Source: JAPPHY01 sp965247535 (GTDB lineage: Bacteria > Chloroflexota > Dehalococcoidia > Lucifugimonadales > UBA2985). From it: a stretch of DNA of 64,000 nucleotides. The notes below the pieces were generated by a model, which was not told the DNA's origin, ran no database searches, and saw nothing but the letters and a program-made list of their open reading frames with translations. A program made the translations under genes and the position numbers. Where the stretch lies: contig OZ252018.1 of assembly GCA_965247535.1 (NCBI GenBank), positions 558,001 through 622,000 of the forward strand, written 5' to 3'. Shown in pieces: positions 1 to 8,542 of the stretch. Each line of letters opens with the position of its first letter. Position 1 is the stretch's first letter.

Positions 1-1146
1 CTTGGACACGTTGGCCGCGGGGTTGGCGTCCGCGTAGGTTACGGTCAGCGCGTCGCCGTGAGTTGCCGGAATGAGGAGGTCTATGAGATCCTGGGCGTCG
101 TCTGCCACGCTGAGCCCGAGCTCAATAGTGGCCAGGTTCTGAAGCCTGGTCTGGAGAGCGCTGCCGAGCGCGCCCGAGTTGTCCAACTCCGAGATCTGGA
201 CCGTGTCGTCGCTGTTGCCACCACCGGTCGTGTCATTGAGCGTGTTACCGGCCTGGGTCGTGATCCTGGTGAAGTCGGAAGACTCGACAATGGCTATCTT
301 GCTCGCGAAGATGCTGGTCTCAGCCGTGGTCTCCGCGCCGTCCAGCTTGCGGGTCACTCCCGAGGTGGTGGTGCTGACGCTTACGTAGTCCTTCGCGCTG
401 TCCTTCACGTTGTAGACGAAGGTGACTATGGCCGCGCCGCTAACGGAGGGGGCGGCGGTGGTCGTCACTACAGCATTCGCAGAGTCGGCCTGGCTCACGG
501 AAATCTGGTTGGTCGCGGTCTCAAAGGCGGCGCCGTAGCGGACCTCCGTGCCCGCCAGCCTCAGAGGCGTGTCAGAGCTGAACTTGTAATTGGTGGTTTC
601 GTAGGAGATTACCACGCTGCCCTTAGTCACGCGGGGCGCATCTCCTATTACGGTCACTGACGTTATTCCGCCGCCGTCGACGTTAGCGGCCGGGACTGCG
701 GTATAACCGGTGTTGGGAGACCTCGTCTGCCCGTTCACAACTACGCTCACGTCTGCATGGGTCAACTGACCATCTGCGTTCGCGTCCCTGGCAGTCTCGG
801 ACAGGTTGAATACCCACGAGTTGGCGGTGGGGGAGGTGGCATCGGACAGAGAGAGTTCATCCGACTTGTCTTCCTCTCCTTCCACTACCGAGGCCTTCAG
901 GTCAAACGATATGCTGGCAGCATGCGAGAGGTAGCGGGCCTTGCCGGAACTCGCGGGGCTAAGGTCATCGTCCTTCACCTGGATGTTGACGACGTTGTTT
1001 TCAGTCTTGTCGGAGAAGTGCTGTCCCTTCTCACCTCCGGTCAGGGTGACCACGCCGGCCACCGCGCCCGTAGGCAGGGCGGGAAGCAATGCCACGAGCA
1101 GCCCCACGGCTGCAAGGACTGCAATGAATCTACCTTTGATCTTCAC
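1..1146 (-). CDS. Secreted surface protein, N-terminal 382 residues (runs off window edge)
   Basis: Reading the minus strand from a GTG at 1146 gives 382 codons open to the window edge. The start follows a GGGGGAAAA ribosome-binding site. The first ~30 residues are a classic signal peptide: basic MKIKGR, a hydrophobic core, then ALPTGAVAG as a likely cleavage region. The rest is rich in Thr, Ser, Val, Asp and Asn with almost no Cys, as in extracellular beta-sandwich or S-layer-like proteins. No catalytic motif is visible. The C-terminus lies outside the window, so any anchor cannot be judged. Calling it a cell-envelope protein is an inference from composition. Confidence 0.65.
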   Translation of the reverse strand, partial: MKIKGRFIAVLAAVGLLVALLPALPTGAVAGVVTLTGGEKGQHFSDKTENNVVNIQVKDDDLSPASSGKARYLSHAASISFDLKASVVEGEEDKSDELSLSDATSPTANSWVFNLSETARDANADGQLTHADVSVVVNGQTRSPNTGYTAVPAANVDGGGITSVTVIGDAPRVTKGSVVISYETTNYKFSSDTPLRLAGTEVRYGAAFETATNQISVSQADSANAVVTTTAAPSVSGAAIVTFVYNVKDSAKDYVSVSTTTSGVTRKLDGAETTAETSIFASKIAIVESSDFTRITTQAGNTLNDTTGGGNSDDTVQISELDNSGALGSALQTRLQNLATIELGLSVADDAQDLIDLLIPATHGDALTVTYADANPAANVSK

Positions 1147-1840
1147 CGGTTTTCCCCCTTTGTCCCTGATGCTCCAGCACCGGGTGCTTCTTGTGATTGC
1201 GTCCCATCCGCGCGTGTCACCCCGGCGCTCGTTGGCAACCGGGGCGTAGCCGCGGGACCTGCTCTGCTGAGGTGATTGGACGAACAAGCATATAAGTGCA
1301 TACGCTTCATTCCTTTCGCGGTCGAACCCACAACAGGTTTTACACCATCTATATTCCCTTGTCAATACCCGCGGGGTCGGTTTTGGGTCATCGGCGAAGC
1401 GACTCGCCGCCGGCCTCCGGGACCCCGCTGCCGCCGCGGTCGCGGCACACCCCGCATTGTACGCCGCCGACTCACGGGCCGCCTAGGGCGGGCGGAGCGC
1501 GTTCAGGCCATTCCGCGGGGGTGGTTACGTAGGGAGGGGACGCCTCCTCTCTGACTCTCCCCCTGCGTAAGGGGGAGAGAACAAGTCCCTTCCTCCGTCT
1601 GCTGTCATTCCGAGCGGAGCGGAGCGCAGTCGAGGAATCTAGGACTTCCGCCGCCGAGTGCCTCCCGATCCCCGCGGACACGCGCGCCTCCCCGAGTAGC
1701 CAGGCTGTCAATGCACGGTCGCCCTAGATTCCTCCGCTTCGGTCGGAATGACGGAGGCCCCCCTCACGCGTGACGCGCAGCGCGCGCCCGTGGTATCCTC
1801 CAACATCGAGGCCCGCGCACAGCACGCGGTCGCATCGCCC
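1147..1840. other. Intergenic region with repeats between two divergent genes
   Basis: No convincing coding sequence. The left ~190 bp is the long 5' leader of the minus-strand surface protein. The region also holds a small perfect inverted repeat (1555-1579, CTCTCCCCC arms) and the inverted-arm element at 1603-1752. The remainder is GC-rich and featureless to my reading. Confidence 0.6.
1603..1752. repeat. MITE-like palindromic element, copy 1
   Basis: The left arm (about 1603-1643) contains GTCATTCCGAGCG and GAGGAATCTAGG. About 80 bp later the right arm (1722-1752) carries the reverse complement, CCTAGATTCCTC and CGGAATGAC. A second element of the same design lies at 2656-2813, so this is a dispersed non-coding family with inverted arms, not a chance hairpin. 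Confidence 0.7.
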
Positions 1841-2503
1841 ATGATATACGACTTCCACACCCACACCTACCTGAGCGACGGCGTCCTTTCGCCCCTTGAG
1901 CTGGTGAGAAGGGCGCACGCCCGCGGCTACGGCGTCATTGCCGTCACCGACCACGTTGGGCTGGCAGACCAGGCATGGGTCATCGGCACGCTGCTGGAGG
2001 ACTGCAGGATTGCCGGCGAAGAGTGGGGCATCACGGCGCTGGCCGGCGTGGAGATAACGCACGTGCCCAGGGGCCGCATCGGCGAAGCGGCGAGGCGCGC
2101 CCGCGACCTCGGCGCGCAGATTGTCATCGTCCACGGCGAAACGATAGTCGAGCCGGTGGAGCCGGGCAGCAACCTCGCCGCCCTGCAATCGCCGGATGTC
2201 GACGTGCTCGCGCACCCAGGCATGCTCTCGGAGGAGGAGGCGGCGCTGGCGGCGGAGCACGGCGTGTACCTGGAGCTAACGGCGCGCCGCGGCCACTCGC
2301 TCACCAACGGGCGCGTGGCTGCGATGGGGCTGGCGCACGGCGCACGGCTGCTGGTGGACTCGGACGCGCACGCGCCCGAGGACCTGCTCACGAGCGAGCT
2401 GGCGCGCGGCGTGGCGCTTGGCGCGGGGCTGCCGGACGCGTCGCTGGCGGACACGCTGGAGGGGAACCCGCGGCGGCTGCTGTCTGGGCGCGGGCTGGGG
2501 TAG
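1841..2503 (+). CDS. PHP-domain metal-dependent phosphoesterase
   Basis: A 220-residue single-domain PHP protein. Metal-binding positions are in order: H6/H8 (FHTHT), D37-H38 (TDH), E71 and H74 (GVEITH), H99 (VHGE), H125 (LAHPG) and D175/H177 (DSDAH). PHP proteins form a distorted TIM barrel with a trinuclear metal site and hydrolyse phosphoesters; relatives include histidinol phosphatase and nucleotide phosphatases, and the substrate cannot be told here. I use the ATG at 1841 because an earlier in-frame start lies inside the repeat element and 1841 begins the conserved domain directly. No good ribosome-binding site precedes it. Confidence 0.85.
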   Translation: MIYDFHTHTYLSDGVLSPLELVRRAHARGYGVIAVTDHVGLADQAWVIGTLLEDCRIAGEEWGITALAGVEITHVPRGRIGEAARRARDLGAQIVIVHGETIVEPVEPGSNLAALQSPDVDVLAHPGMLSEEEAALAAEHGVYLELTARRGHSLTNGRVAAMGLAHGARLLVDSDAHAPEDLLTSELARGVALGAGLPDASLADTLEGNPRRLLSGRGLG

Positions 2504-2529
2504 GGGTAGGGCCGCCCGCCACAACCGTC

Positions 2530-2600
2530 CATTCCTGCGGAAGCAGGAATCCATCCCCAATCGCCTGGCCTGACTTGGACTCCTGCCTTCGCAGGAGTGG
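2530..2600. repeat. Palindromic repeat, family B (CTGCGAAAGCAGG type)
   Basis: Two short hairpins back to back: ATTCCTGCGGAAGCAGGAAT, then CTCCTGCCTTCGCAGGAG about 25 bp later. The same paired design recurs at 9375-9450 and 30471-30517 with a drifted sequence. Confidence 0.65.
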
Positions 2601-2655
2601 TCTACGCAAAGTGAGCGGACGCCCCTCATCCGTCATTCCGACCGTTCCCTCCCTG

Positions 2656-2813
2656 TCATTTCGAGCGCAGCCGAGAAATCTAAGACTGTCGTTTGCGCAA
2701 GCCTTCCCCACGCGGAGACACTCTCGCCTGCAGGGGAGGGGCCGCCTCGCAGCCTGTAGGCCTTAGATTCCTCGACTCCGCTACGCTGGCGCTGCGCTCC
2801 GCTCGGAATGACA
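2656..2813. repeat. MITE-like palindromic element, copy 2
   Basis: The left arm (about 2656-2691) reads TGTCATTTCGAGCG then GAAATCTAAG. The right arm (2760-2813) reads CCTTAGATTCCTCGA and ends CTCGGAATGACA. It is homologous to the element at 1603-1752; together they bracket the PHP gene. Confidence 0.7.
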
Positions 2814-2823
2814 ATCGCTTCCC

Positions 2824-2862
2824 GCCCGCTCGTGGTGAGCCCGTCGAACCATTTGGGCGGGC
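2824..2862. repeat. Dispersed repeat, family C (GTGAGCCTGTCGAACCA type)
   Basis: Contains GCCCGCTCGTGGTGAGC followed by CCGTCGAACCA. Related copies occur at about 18805-18840, 49648-49668, 59837-59909 and 61770-61800. Confidence 0.6.
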
Positions 2863-2887
2863 GCGCACGCGCGAAGCACCCCCAGTC

Positions 2888-2915
2888 TTGACAACCGCTT
2901 TCGCAAGCGTATATC
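2888..2915 (+). promoter_or_regulatory. Sigma-70-type promoter for the DUF5679-like gene
   Basis: TTGACA at 2888-2893, a 16-base spacer, and TATATC at 2910-2915. It lies 40 bases upstream of the small gene's ATG. Confidence 0.6.
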
Positions 2916-2955
2916 GTCTATCCCAATCTACGAGCACACCGCGGAGGTGGATCCA

Positions 2956-3096
2956 ATGGATGCGTACTGCTTCAAGTGCCGGGCCAAGAGAGAGATCAGC
3001 GGAGCACAGCAGGTGACGCTGAAGAACGGTCGGCCTGCCACGCAGGGCACGTGCCCGCAGTGCGGCACCAAGGTCTTCCGGATCGGCAAGGGCTAG
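2956..3096 (+). CDS. Small zinc-ribbon protein, DUF5679-like
   Basis: Forty-six residues starting at an ATG behind GCGGAGGTGG. Two Cys pairs, CFKC near residue 5 and CPQC near residue 33, should bind one zinc. The middle, with KNGRPATQGTCP followed by CGTKVFRIGK, matches what I recall of the small DUF5679 proteins common in Chloroflexota and some archaea. Function is unknown. It has its own near-consensus promoter and is convergent with the truB operon. Confidence 0.8.
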   Translation: MDAYCFKCRAKREISGAQQVTLKNGRPATQGTCPQCGTKVFRIGKG

Positions 3097-3165
3097 ACCC
3101 CACGTCGATGCGGCGAGCCGGCAACCCGCGCCGCCGCACTCACCACGCTGCCGAGAGGCGCCGCC

Positions 3166-4080
3166 TCACGCAGGCGGCAGTCGAAACACCTTGACGGGCC
3201 GCCACTGGCCGCGCACCCGTGCCGGCTGCAGCAGCGCCAGAAACCGACCGTCCACGGCCGAGTACGCCCTGTACATCAGCTCCGGCGACTCCGCACCCGC
3301 TCGCATCCCCAGGTACACGTTCTCGCCCCGCTTGATCGCCTCTTCCTTGTCGCGCTGCACAATCGCGGCCTTCAGCTGCAGCAGCGGATGGTCCACGGGG
3401 AACAGCATGCTGCGCCAGTCGCCGCGCTCGCACGCCTCCTCCATCTGCTCGAAGGTGACGGCCTCCGCAATGCGAAACGGCCCGCTGCGAAGCCGCGACA
3501 GCTCCTTGAGGTGCCCGCCGCAGCCCAGGTCCACGCCCAGGTCGTGCGCCAGCGAGCGGACGTACATGCCACGGCCGCACTCGATCTCCAGCCGCACGTC
3601 CGGCGGGTCCCACTCAACCACGTCCAGCCGGTAGATCTCCACCTCGCGGGACGGCCTGTCCACCTCCACGCCCGCCCTTGCCAGGTCGTACAGCCGCTTG
3701 CCGTCGCGCTTGAGGGCGCTGAACATGGGCGGCACCTGCTGGAACACGCCGCGGTAGGCGTCCAGCGCCGCGTCGAAGTCGGCGCGGGTGACGTGCGATG
3801 GATCGGCGGTGGCGGTGACCTGGCCCAGCGCGTCGTAGCTGTCGGTGGTCACGCCCAACCGCACGAGCGCGGCGTAGGTCTTGGGGCTGTCGACGAGGTA
3901 CTCCATGACGCGCGTCGCCTGCCCGATGCAGACGGGAAGGACGCCCGTGGCCTGCGGGTCCAGCGTGCCGGCGTGGCCCACCTTCTTCTGGCCGGTGAGA
4001 CGCCGTACCCTGCGCACAAGCTCCATGGAGGTCCACTCGAGGGGCTTGATGAGGCTGAGGATGCCGTTGACGTCCGGCAT
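3166..4080 (-). CDS. truB: tRNA pseudouridine-55 synthase TruB
   Basis: A 304-residue enzyme that isomerises U55 in the T-loop of elongator tRNAs. The catalytic motif GHAGTLDPQATG has its nucleophilic aspartate at residue 41, and the downstream GRGMYVRSLAHDLG motif is present. The C-terminal ~60 residues (PELMYRAYSAVDGRFLALL) fit the PUA-like tail. Its ATG overlaps the rbfA stop (TGATG), indicating translational coupling. It is the last gene of the nusA-ylxR-infB-rbfA-truB operon, a widely conserved order. Confidence 0.96.
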   Translation of the reverse strand: MPDVNGILSLIKPLEWTSMELVRRVRRLTGQKKVGHAGTLDPQATGVLPVCIGQATRVMEYLVDSPKTYAALVRLGVTTDSYDALGQVTATADPSHVTRADFDAALDAYRGVFQQVPPMFSALKRDGKRLYDLARAGVEVDRPSREVEIYRLDVVEWDPPDVRLEIECGRGMYVRSLAHDLGVDLGCGGHLKELSRLRSGPFRIAEAVTFEQMEEACERGDWRSMLFPVDHPLLQLKAAIVQRDKEEAIKRGENVYLGMRAGAESPELMYRAYSAVDGRFLALLQPARVRGQWRPVKVFRLPPA

Positions 4081-4454
4081 CAGTCCGCGTCCGGCTCAGG
4101 GGGGTCGGCGTCGCGCACCTGCGAGATGCGGGCCTGCAGCCGGTTGCCCTCCTCAATGGAGTCGTCCGGCACGAAGCTGAGGTGCGGGACGGTCTTGAGC
4201 TTGATGCGGCCAGTGAGCTCGCGCCGTATGAAGCCGGCGGCGCGGTTGAGGGTGTCGACGGCGACCTTGCGGTCGTCCGGCCCGCCGAGGACGCTGGTGT
4301 AGACGCGTGCGTGTCGCAGGTCGTGCGAGACGCCCACATGCACAATCGTGATGATGCGTGCGAGCCTGGGGTCCTTGACCTCGCGCGAGATGATCTCGCT
4401 GAGCTGCTGGCGCAGCAGCACGTTGACGCGGTCGGTTCTGCGGAAGGCTTGCAT
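4080..4454 (-). CDS. rbfA: Ribosome-binding factor A
   Basis: A 124-residue single KH-type domain protein that assists 16S rRNA 5'-end maturation and 30S assembly. The family start MQAFRRTDRVNVLLRQ and the segment IVHVGVSHDLRHARVYTSVL are clear. I chose the ATG at 4454; an in-frame extension to 4562 has no similarity and would run into infB. It lies 41 nt after infB and overlaps truB by one base. The short acidic tail ends in DADPPEPDAD. Confidence 0.94.
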   Translation of the reverse strand: MQAFRRTDRVNVLLRQQLSEIISREVKDPRLARIITIVHVGVSHDLRHARVYTSVLGGPDDRKVAVDTLNRAAGFIRRELTGRIKLKTVPHLSFVPDDSIEEGNRLQARISQVRDADPPEPDAD

Positions 4455-4495
4455 GATGGCGCAGCGGGACGTACCAGGGAGGCGGGCGGACGCTA

Positions 4496-6319
4496 CTAGC
4501 TGAACGCCTCTATGATGTCGCCCACCTCGAAGTCGTTGAAGCCATCCACGCCGATGCCGCACTCGTAGCCGACGGTCATCTCGCGGACGTCGTCCTTAAA
4601 GTGCTTGAGGCTGGAGATGGAGCCGCTGTGCAGGACATGGCCGCCCCGAATGACGCGCGCCGCGGAGTTGCGCGTGATGCGGCCATCGGTTACGTACGAG
4701 CCTGCGATGCGCACCCTCCTGCCGACGGGGAAGATGACGCGCACCTCGCCGCGGCCCTCCACAACCTCCTGGTGCACGGGCGTCAGGAGTCCCTCCAGCG
4801 CGCGCTGCACGTCCTCCGAGAGGCGGTAGATGATGTCGTAGTGGCGGATGTCTACGCGATCGACGTCGGCCATCTGCCTGGCACCGGGTTCGACTCGGGT
4901 GTTGAATCCGACGATGATTGCGTGTGACGTGCGGGCCAGCAGGACGTCGCTTTCGTTGATGGTGCCGGCGGCTGAGTGTATGAGATTGACGCGTGCGCCG
5001 TCGACGGCTAGCTTCTCGAGGGTGCCGCGTACGGCGTCGACGCTGCCCTGGACGTCCGTCTTGACGATGAGGTTGAGGTCTGAGACGTCGCCGCGCCCGA
5101 TGCTGGCGGACGCCTCCTCAAGCGTAGTGGGCGTGAGCGTCTGGCGCTCGGCGTCCAAGCGGCGCTGGCGCTCGCGAATGAGGTCCTTGGCAACCTTTTC
5201 GTTGGGAACCGTCCAGAGCGTGTCGCCGGCCTGCGGCAGGTGACCCAGGCCAAGTATCTCGACGGGGGTCGACGGCCCGGCGGAGTCTACGCGCCGGCCC
5301 GACTCGCTCGTGAGCGCCTTGACGCGGCCCCATGAGCCGCCCACAACCACGGTATGGCCATGGCGAAGCGTACCAGTCTGTACAAGGACCGTAGCCAGCG
5401 GGCCCTTGCTCTTGTCCACCTGCGCCTCGACGATGACGCCCATCGCCGGGCGGTCCGGGTCAGCCCTGAGCTCCGCAACCTCTGCGACAACGAGGATGTT
5501 CTCCAGCAGGTTGTCAATGCCCATGCGGTCTCTGGCTGAAATGGGAACGGTAACTACGTCGCCGCCCCACTCCTCGATGACCAGGCCGCGCTCTACAAGC
5601 TGTCGCTTGACCCGCTCGATGTCGGCGTCCGGCACGTCTACCTTGTTAATGGCGACGACGATGGGGACGGATGCGGCCTTGGCGTGGTCGATGGCCTCGA
5701 CGGTCTGTGGCATGATGCCGTCGTCGGCGGCGATGACCAGGACCGCGATGTCGGTGGCCTTGGCGCCGCGGGAGCGCATGGACGTGAAGGCCTCGTGGCC
5801 GGGAGTGTCCAGGAAGGTGATCTTGCGCCCGCTGTAGTCCACCTGGTAGGCGCCGATGTGCTGGGTGATGCCGCCCACCTCGCCCTCGGTTATCTTGCTC
5901 TCCCGGATCGCGTCCAAGAGGGTTGTCTTGCCGTGGTCCACGTGGCCCAGTATGGTTACGACGGGCGGACGCTCCACCAGCTTCTCGGGGTCATCAACGA
6001 GGTTGAGCCTGGAGTGGCCGGCGAACTCCTCCTCTGCCTCCGGCATGGCGGCCACGTTATGGCCGAGCTCGCGTGCGACCAGCGCGGCGGTATCGTAGTC
6101 GATTGTCTGGTTGATGTTGGCGAAGACGTCATTGCGCATCAGCTCTTTGATGACGCTGATGGGGTCCAATTCCATCTGGTCTGCGAGCTGCTTTACCGTG
6201 AGAGTCTTGGGCAACTCCAGGTCCTTTGGCACAAAGGTCTGCACCGCGCCACGGTATTGGCCTGCGTTGGAGGCGCCTGAGCTGCGCCTTCCTCTTCTTC
6301 TACCACCGTATCTCTGCAT
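4496..6319 (-). CDS. infB: Translation initiation factor IF-2
   Basis: A 607-residue GTPase that brings initiator tRNA to the ribosome. After an Arg-rich start come the IF2-N segment (about 36-95), the G domain with P-loop GHVDHGKT (125-132), DTPGHE and NKVD, then the beta-barrel domains, IF2-specific domain 3 and the C-terminal domain that binds fMet-tRNA. The long variable N-terminal region of enterobacterial IF-2 is missing, giving a short form. A 146-nt gap separates it from ylxR and contains a small GCCGATTTCGGC hairpin (about 6424-6442) without a T-run. Confidence 0.97.
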   Translation of the reverse strand: MQRYGGRRRGRRSSGASNAGQYRGAVQTFVPKDLELPKTLTVKQLADQMELDPISVIKELMRNDVFANINQTIDYDTAALVARELGHNVAAMPEAEEEFAGHSRLNLVDDPEKLVERPPVVTILGHVDHGKTTLLDAIRESKITEGEVGGITQHIGAYQVDYSGRKITFLDTPGHEAFTSMRSRGAKATDIAVLVIAADDGIMPQTVEAIDHAKAASVPIVVAINKVDVPDADIERVKRQLVERGLVIEEWGGDVVTVPISARDRMGIDNLLENILVVAEVAELRADPDRPAMGVIVEAQVDKSKGPLATVLVQTGTLRHGHTVVVGGSWGRVKALTSESGRRVDSAGPSTPVEILGLGHLPQAGDTLWTVPNEKVAKDLIRERQRRLDAERQTLTPTTLEEASASIGRGDVSDLNLIVKTDVQGSVDAVRGTLEKLAVDGARVNLIHSAAGTINESDVLLARTSHAIIVGFNTRVEPGARQMADVDRVDIRHYDIIYRLSEDVQRALEGLLTPVHQEVVEGRGEVRVIFPVGRRVRIAGSYVTDGRITRNSAARVIRGGHVLHSGSISSLKHFKDDVREMTVGYECGIGVDGFNDFEVGDIIEAFS

Positions 6320-6465
6320 TGCTGTACTTTCGCTTTCCGGTCAAACGCATTCTGCTGCCGGCGTGAGTAGGGTCCCGGGCCCATCGGCACCGGGCCTTTG
6401 GCCGATCATCGCTCCGCACGAATCCCGCCGATTTCGGCGGGAATATCAGATTTTTCGCGGCCCTT

Positions 6466-6762
6466 TCAGACTCCTTGGACCGCCTCCGCCTGCAAGGCCA
6501 GTCCTTCGGCAAATCCCCTGAGGGCCAGCCTGTCCTCGGGGGAGACTGCGCTCTTCAGCCTGTGGTCAAGCCGGTTTTTCTTCAGGGCTACGTCCCAACA
6601 CTCCCGGCTGTGGCAGAGGTATGCGCCCCGCCCCGGAATCCTGCCGGTTGCGTCCACCTCCACGGTACCGGACGGCGAGCGTACGATTCGCACGAGCTCT
6701 CGCTTGTCAGTCTTGGCGCTGCACACAACGCAGGTCCTGAGTGGAACGTGGCCCCGGCTCAA
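6466..6762 (-). CDS. ylxR: YlxR (DUF448) RNA-binding protein
   Basis: Ninety-eight residues. The YlxR signature is present: PLRTCVVC near the start, the K-R-E-L-V-R-I strand, GRGAYLCHSREC, and the C-terminal KKNRLDHRLK basic helix. The family is small, basic and nucleic-acid binding, nearly always between nusA and infB, as here. I set the start at the TTG at 6762 because GGAGGAGGGG lies just upstream at normal spacing and the conserved domain begins a few residues later; longer in-frame readings would overlap nusA. Confidence 0.88.
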   Translation of the reverse strand: MSRGHVPLRTCVVCSAKTDKRELVRIVRSPSGTVEVDATGRIPGRGAYLCHSRECWDVALKKNRLDHRLKSAVSPEDRLALRGFAEGLALQAEAVQGV

Positions 6763-6781
6763 TGGCCCCTCCTCCGGCGGA

Positions 6782-8371
6782 CTAATCTCCCGGGTCGCCC
6801 AAGTCGTCGTCCGCTTCCGTGTCGTCCAGCGGGTAGTCGGTACGGCGGGCGCGCTTTGTGGCCCTGGGAGCGGGCTCCTCGACGACGCCTCTCGCGCCTT
6901 TGGCGGGCCTGCTGCCCTTGGCCTTTCGACCGCGCCTGCCGTCGGCAGCAGGCTGTGATCTGGGCGCCATGATGTCCTCGGCAAATCGTATCCTCTGCGA
7001 CTGCTGGGCCACCTGGGGCACAGCCCACACGGACTCCGGTATCTGCGAGATCTCCGTGCCGGCATCCTCAACCGCAGGCGCCGGTGTTACCTCGGTCTCT
7101 GCCAGCCCAAGCGCAACCTCAGCGAGCTGCTCCTCGATGGATACGGCGGGCTGGGCCTCCAGGGCGGGGACCGCCTCCGGATCCAACTCTGCTGCCGCCT
7201 CTTCGATGAGCTCCTCGACGGGTATGGCCTCGACCTCTGGCGCAGCCTCCTCGGCAAGCGCATCAGTGGTAGGCTTCGCTGTCTCTGCGGCGACGGCGTG
7301 GCTCGCTGCATCCGCAGCGCGTTGCAGTCGCTCTTCCTCGGCCTCGGTGACGCTCTTGATGTTGACCATCAGACCGGAGAGCCTGGCGCACAGCCTTGCG
7401 TTTTGACCCTCTCTTCCGATGGCCAAAGATAGCTGCCGGTCCGGCACGACCACAGTGGCCATGTTCTCCTCGGGTCCCAGCTCCACGCGGGTTACCGGGC
7501 AGGGGCTGAGGGCGTTGGCCAGAAAGACGGCGGGGTCCGGGTGCCACTGGACAACGTCTATCTTCTCGCCCTGCAGCACGTTGACGATGTTCTGGATTCT
7601 GATGCCGCGCAGTCCAACGCACGACCCTACCGGGTCGACGCCCTCCTGCCGCGAGTGGACAGCCACCTTGCTGCGTGATCCAGCCTCGCGCGCCACCGCT
7701 CTAATTTCGACGATGCCATTGAAAACCTCCGGCACCTCCATCTCGAAGAGGCGGCGCAGCAGGTCCCTGCTGGCGCGTGATACCACAATCTCCGGACCGC
7801 GGATGGTGCGGCGCACCTCCGAAACGTGGACCATCAGCTTCTGTCCGCGGCTGTAGCGCTCTGTGGTCACCTGCTCGGAAACCGGGAGCACGGCCTCGGT
7901 GCGGCCGAGGTCAAGCGTAACCTGCCTCGAGTCCACGCGCTGGATGGTGCCGGTTACAACGTCGCCTTCCTTCTCCGCGAACTCTTCGAATACGAGCTCG
8001 CGCTCCGCCTCGCGGAGCCGTTGCATGACTACCTGCTTGGCGGTCTGCGCGGCGATACGCCCGCTGCTCTGGATGTCGCTCTCCACCACGAGCACCTCGC
8101 CGAGGGTTGCCGTGTTGCTGATCCTTCGGGCCTCCCTGAGGCTGATCTCTCTGTGTGGGTCTTCCACCCTCTGCACGACGGTCTTGTGGCTGAAGAGCTT
8201 GAGCTCACCGTTTGCCGGATTCAGGGAGACGGAGATCTCCTGACCGGCGAGTACGCTGTCCCTCTTGTAGGCAGAGGCCAGCGCCGCCTCTATGGCTGAG
8301 ATGACAGCTTCCCTGGGAAGGTGGCGCTCTGCGGCCAGCTGAGTTACCGCTATCAGAAAGTCGCTCTTCAT
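6782..8371 (-). CDS. nusA: Transcription termination/antitermination factor NusA
   Basis: A 529-residue NusA: N-terminal RNA polymerase-binding domain (about 1-125), S1 domain (GDVVTGTIQRVDSRQVTLDLG, about 133-200), then two KH domains including VGLRGIRIQNIVNVL and AIGREGQNARLCARL. The last ~180 residues form a low-complexity Glu/Ala-rich tail ending in basic patches and an acidic DDTEADDDLGDPGD. The ATG follows GGGGAG. It heads the operon; the usual upstream rimP is absent. Its leader contains a terminator-like hairpin (8423-8448), so autoregulation through termination is plausible but unproven. Confidence 0.95.
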   Translation of the reverse strand: MKSDFLIAVTQLAAERHLPREAVISAIEAALASAYKRDSVLAGQEISVSLNPANGELKLFSHKTVVQRVEDPHREISLREARRISNTATLGEVLVVESDIQSSGRIAAQTAKQVVMQRLREAERELVFEEFAEKEGDVVTGTIQRVDSRQVTLDLGRTEAVLPVSEQVTTERYSRGQKLMVHVSEVRRTIRGPEIVVSRASRDLLRRLFEMEVPEVFNGIVEIRAVAREAGSRSKVAVHSRQEGVDPVGSCVGLRGIRIQNIVNVLQGEKIDVVQWHPDPAVFLANALSPCPVTRVELGPEENMATVVVPDRQLSLAIGREGQNARLCARLSGLMVNIKSVTEAEEERLQRAADAASHAVAAETAKPTTDALAEEAAPEVEAIPVEELIEEAAAELDPEAVPALEAQPAVSIEEQLAEVALGLAETEVTPAPAVEDAGTEISQIPESVWAVPQVAQQSQRIRFAEDIMAPRSQPAADGRRGRKAKGSRPAKGARGVVEEPAPRATKRARRTDYPLDDTEADDDLGDPGD

Positions 8372-8422
8372 CTCTCGTGCTCCCCTTACCCGCTGTGACC
8401 CGGTTGCCGGGAATGCCTAGAT

Positions 8423-8448
8423 AAAAAAAGTGGGTCACGACCCACTTT
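8423..8448 (-). terminator. Terminator-like hairpin in the nusA leader
   Basis: On the minus strand a 10-bp arm AAAGTGGGTC, two bases, the reverse-complement arm, then a run of seven T (8423-8429, overlapping the arm end). It lies downstream of the promoter at 8471-8499 and 52 bases upstream of the nusA ATG, so it would terminate nusA-operon transcripts early. It could also end cofE readthrough. Confidence 0.75.
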
Positions 8449-8470
8449 CCACCACGAGTATAACGGGGAG

Positions 8471-8499
8471 AGTATACCACCATCCGCGGCGGTCGGCAA
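8471..8499 (-). promoter_or_regulatory. Promoter of the nusA operon
   Basis: Minus strand: TTGCCG (8494-8499), a 17-base spacer, and TATACT (8471-8476). A second TATACT sits at 8457-8462. Transcription should start near 8464, a few bases before the leader hairpin. Confidence 0.7.
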
Positions 8500-8542
8500 C
8501 CTTTGAGCCGGAAGCCGCGCCGCGAGGCGAGCCGGTCGGCGG

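Larger units (their letters stand above)
2504..2955. other. Repeat-rich intergenic region
   Basis: Almost fully occupied by three unrelated repeat families (2530-2600, 2656-2813, 2824-2862) and then by the promoter at 2888-2915. No coding sequence seen. Confidence 0.7.

Noticed and set aside
1147..1230. GGGACGCAA on the minus strand upstream of the surface protein, suggesting a c-di-GMP-I riboswitch
   Set aside because: The companion GGGCAAACC half and the GAAA tetraloop of that riboswitch are missing, and the flanking sequence does not fold into the two expected helices.
3388..4302. A long plus-strand frame antisense to truB and rbfA
   Set aside because: TruB and RbfA motifs are certain on the other strand; this frame has none.
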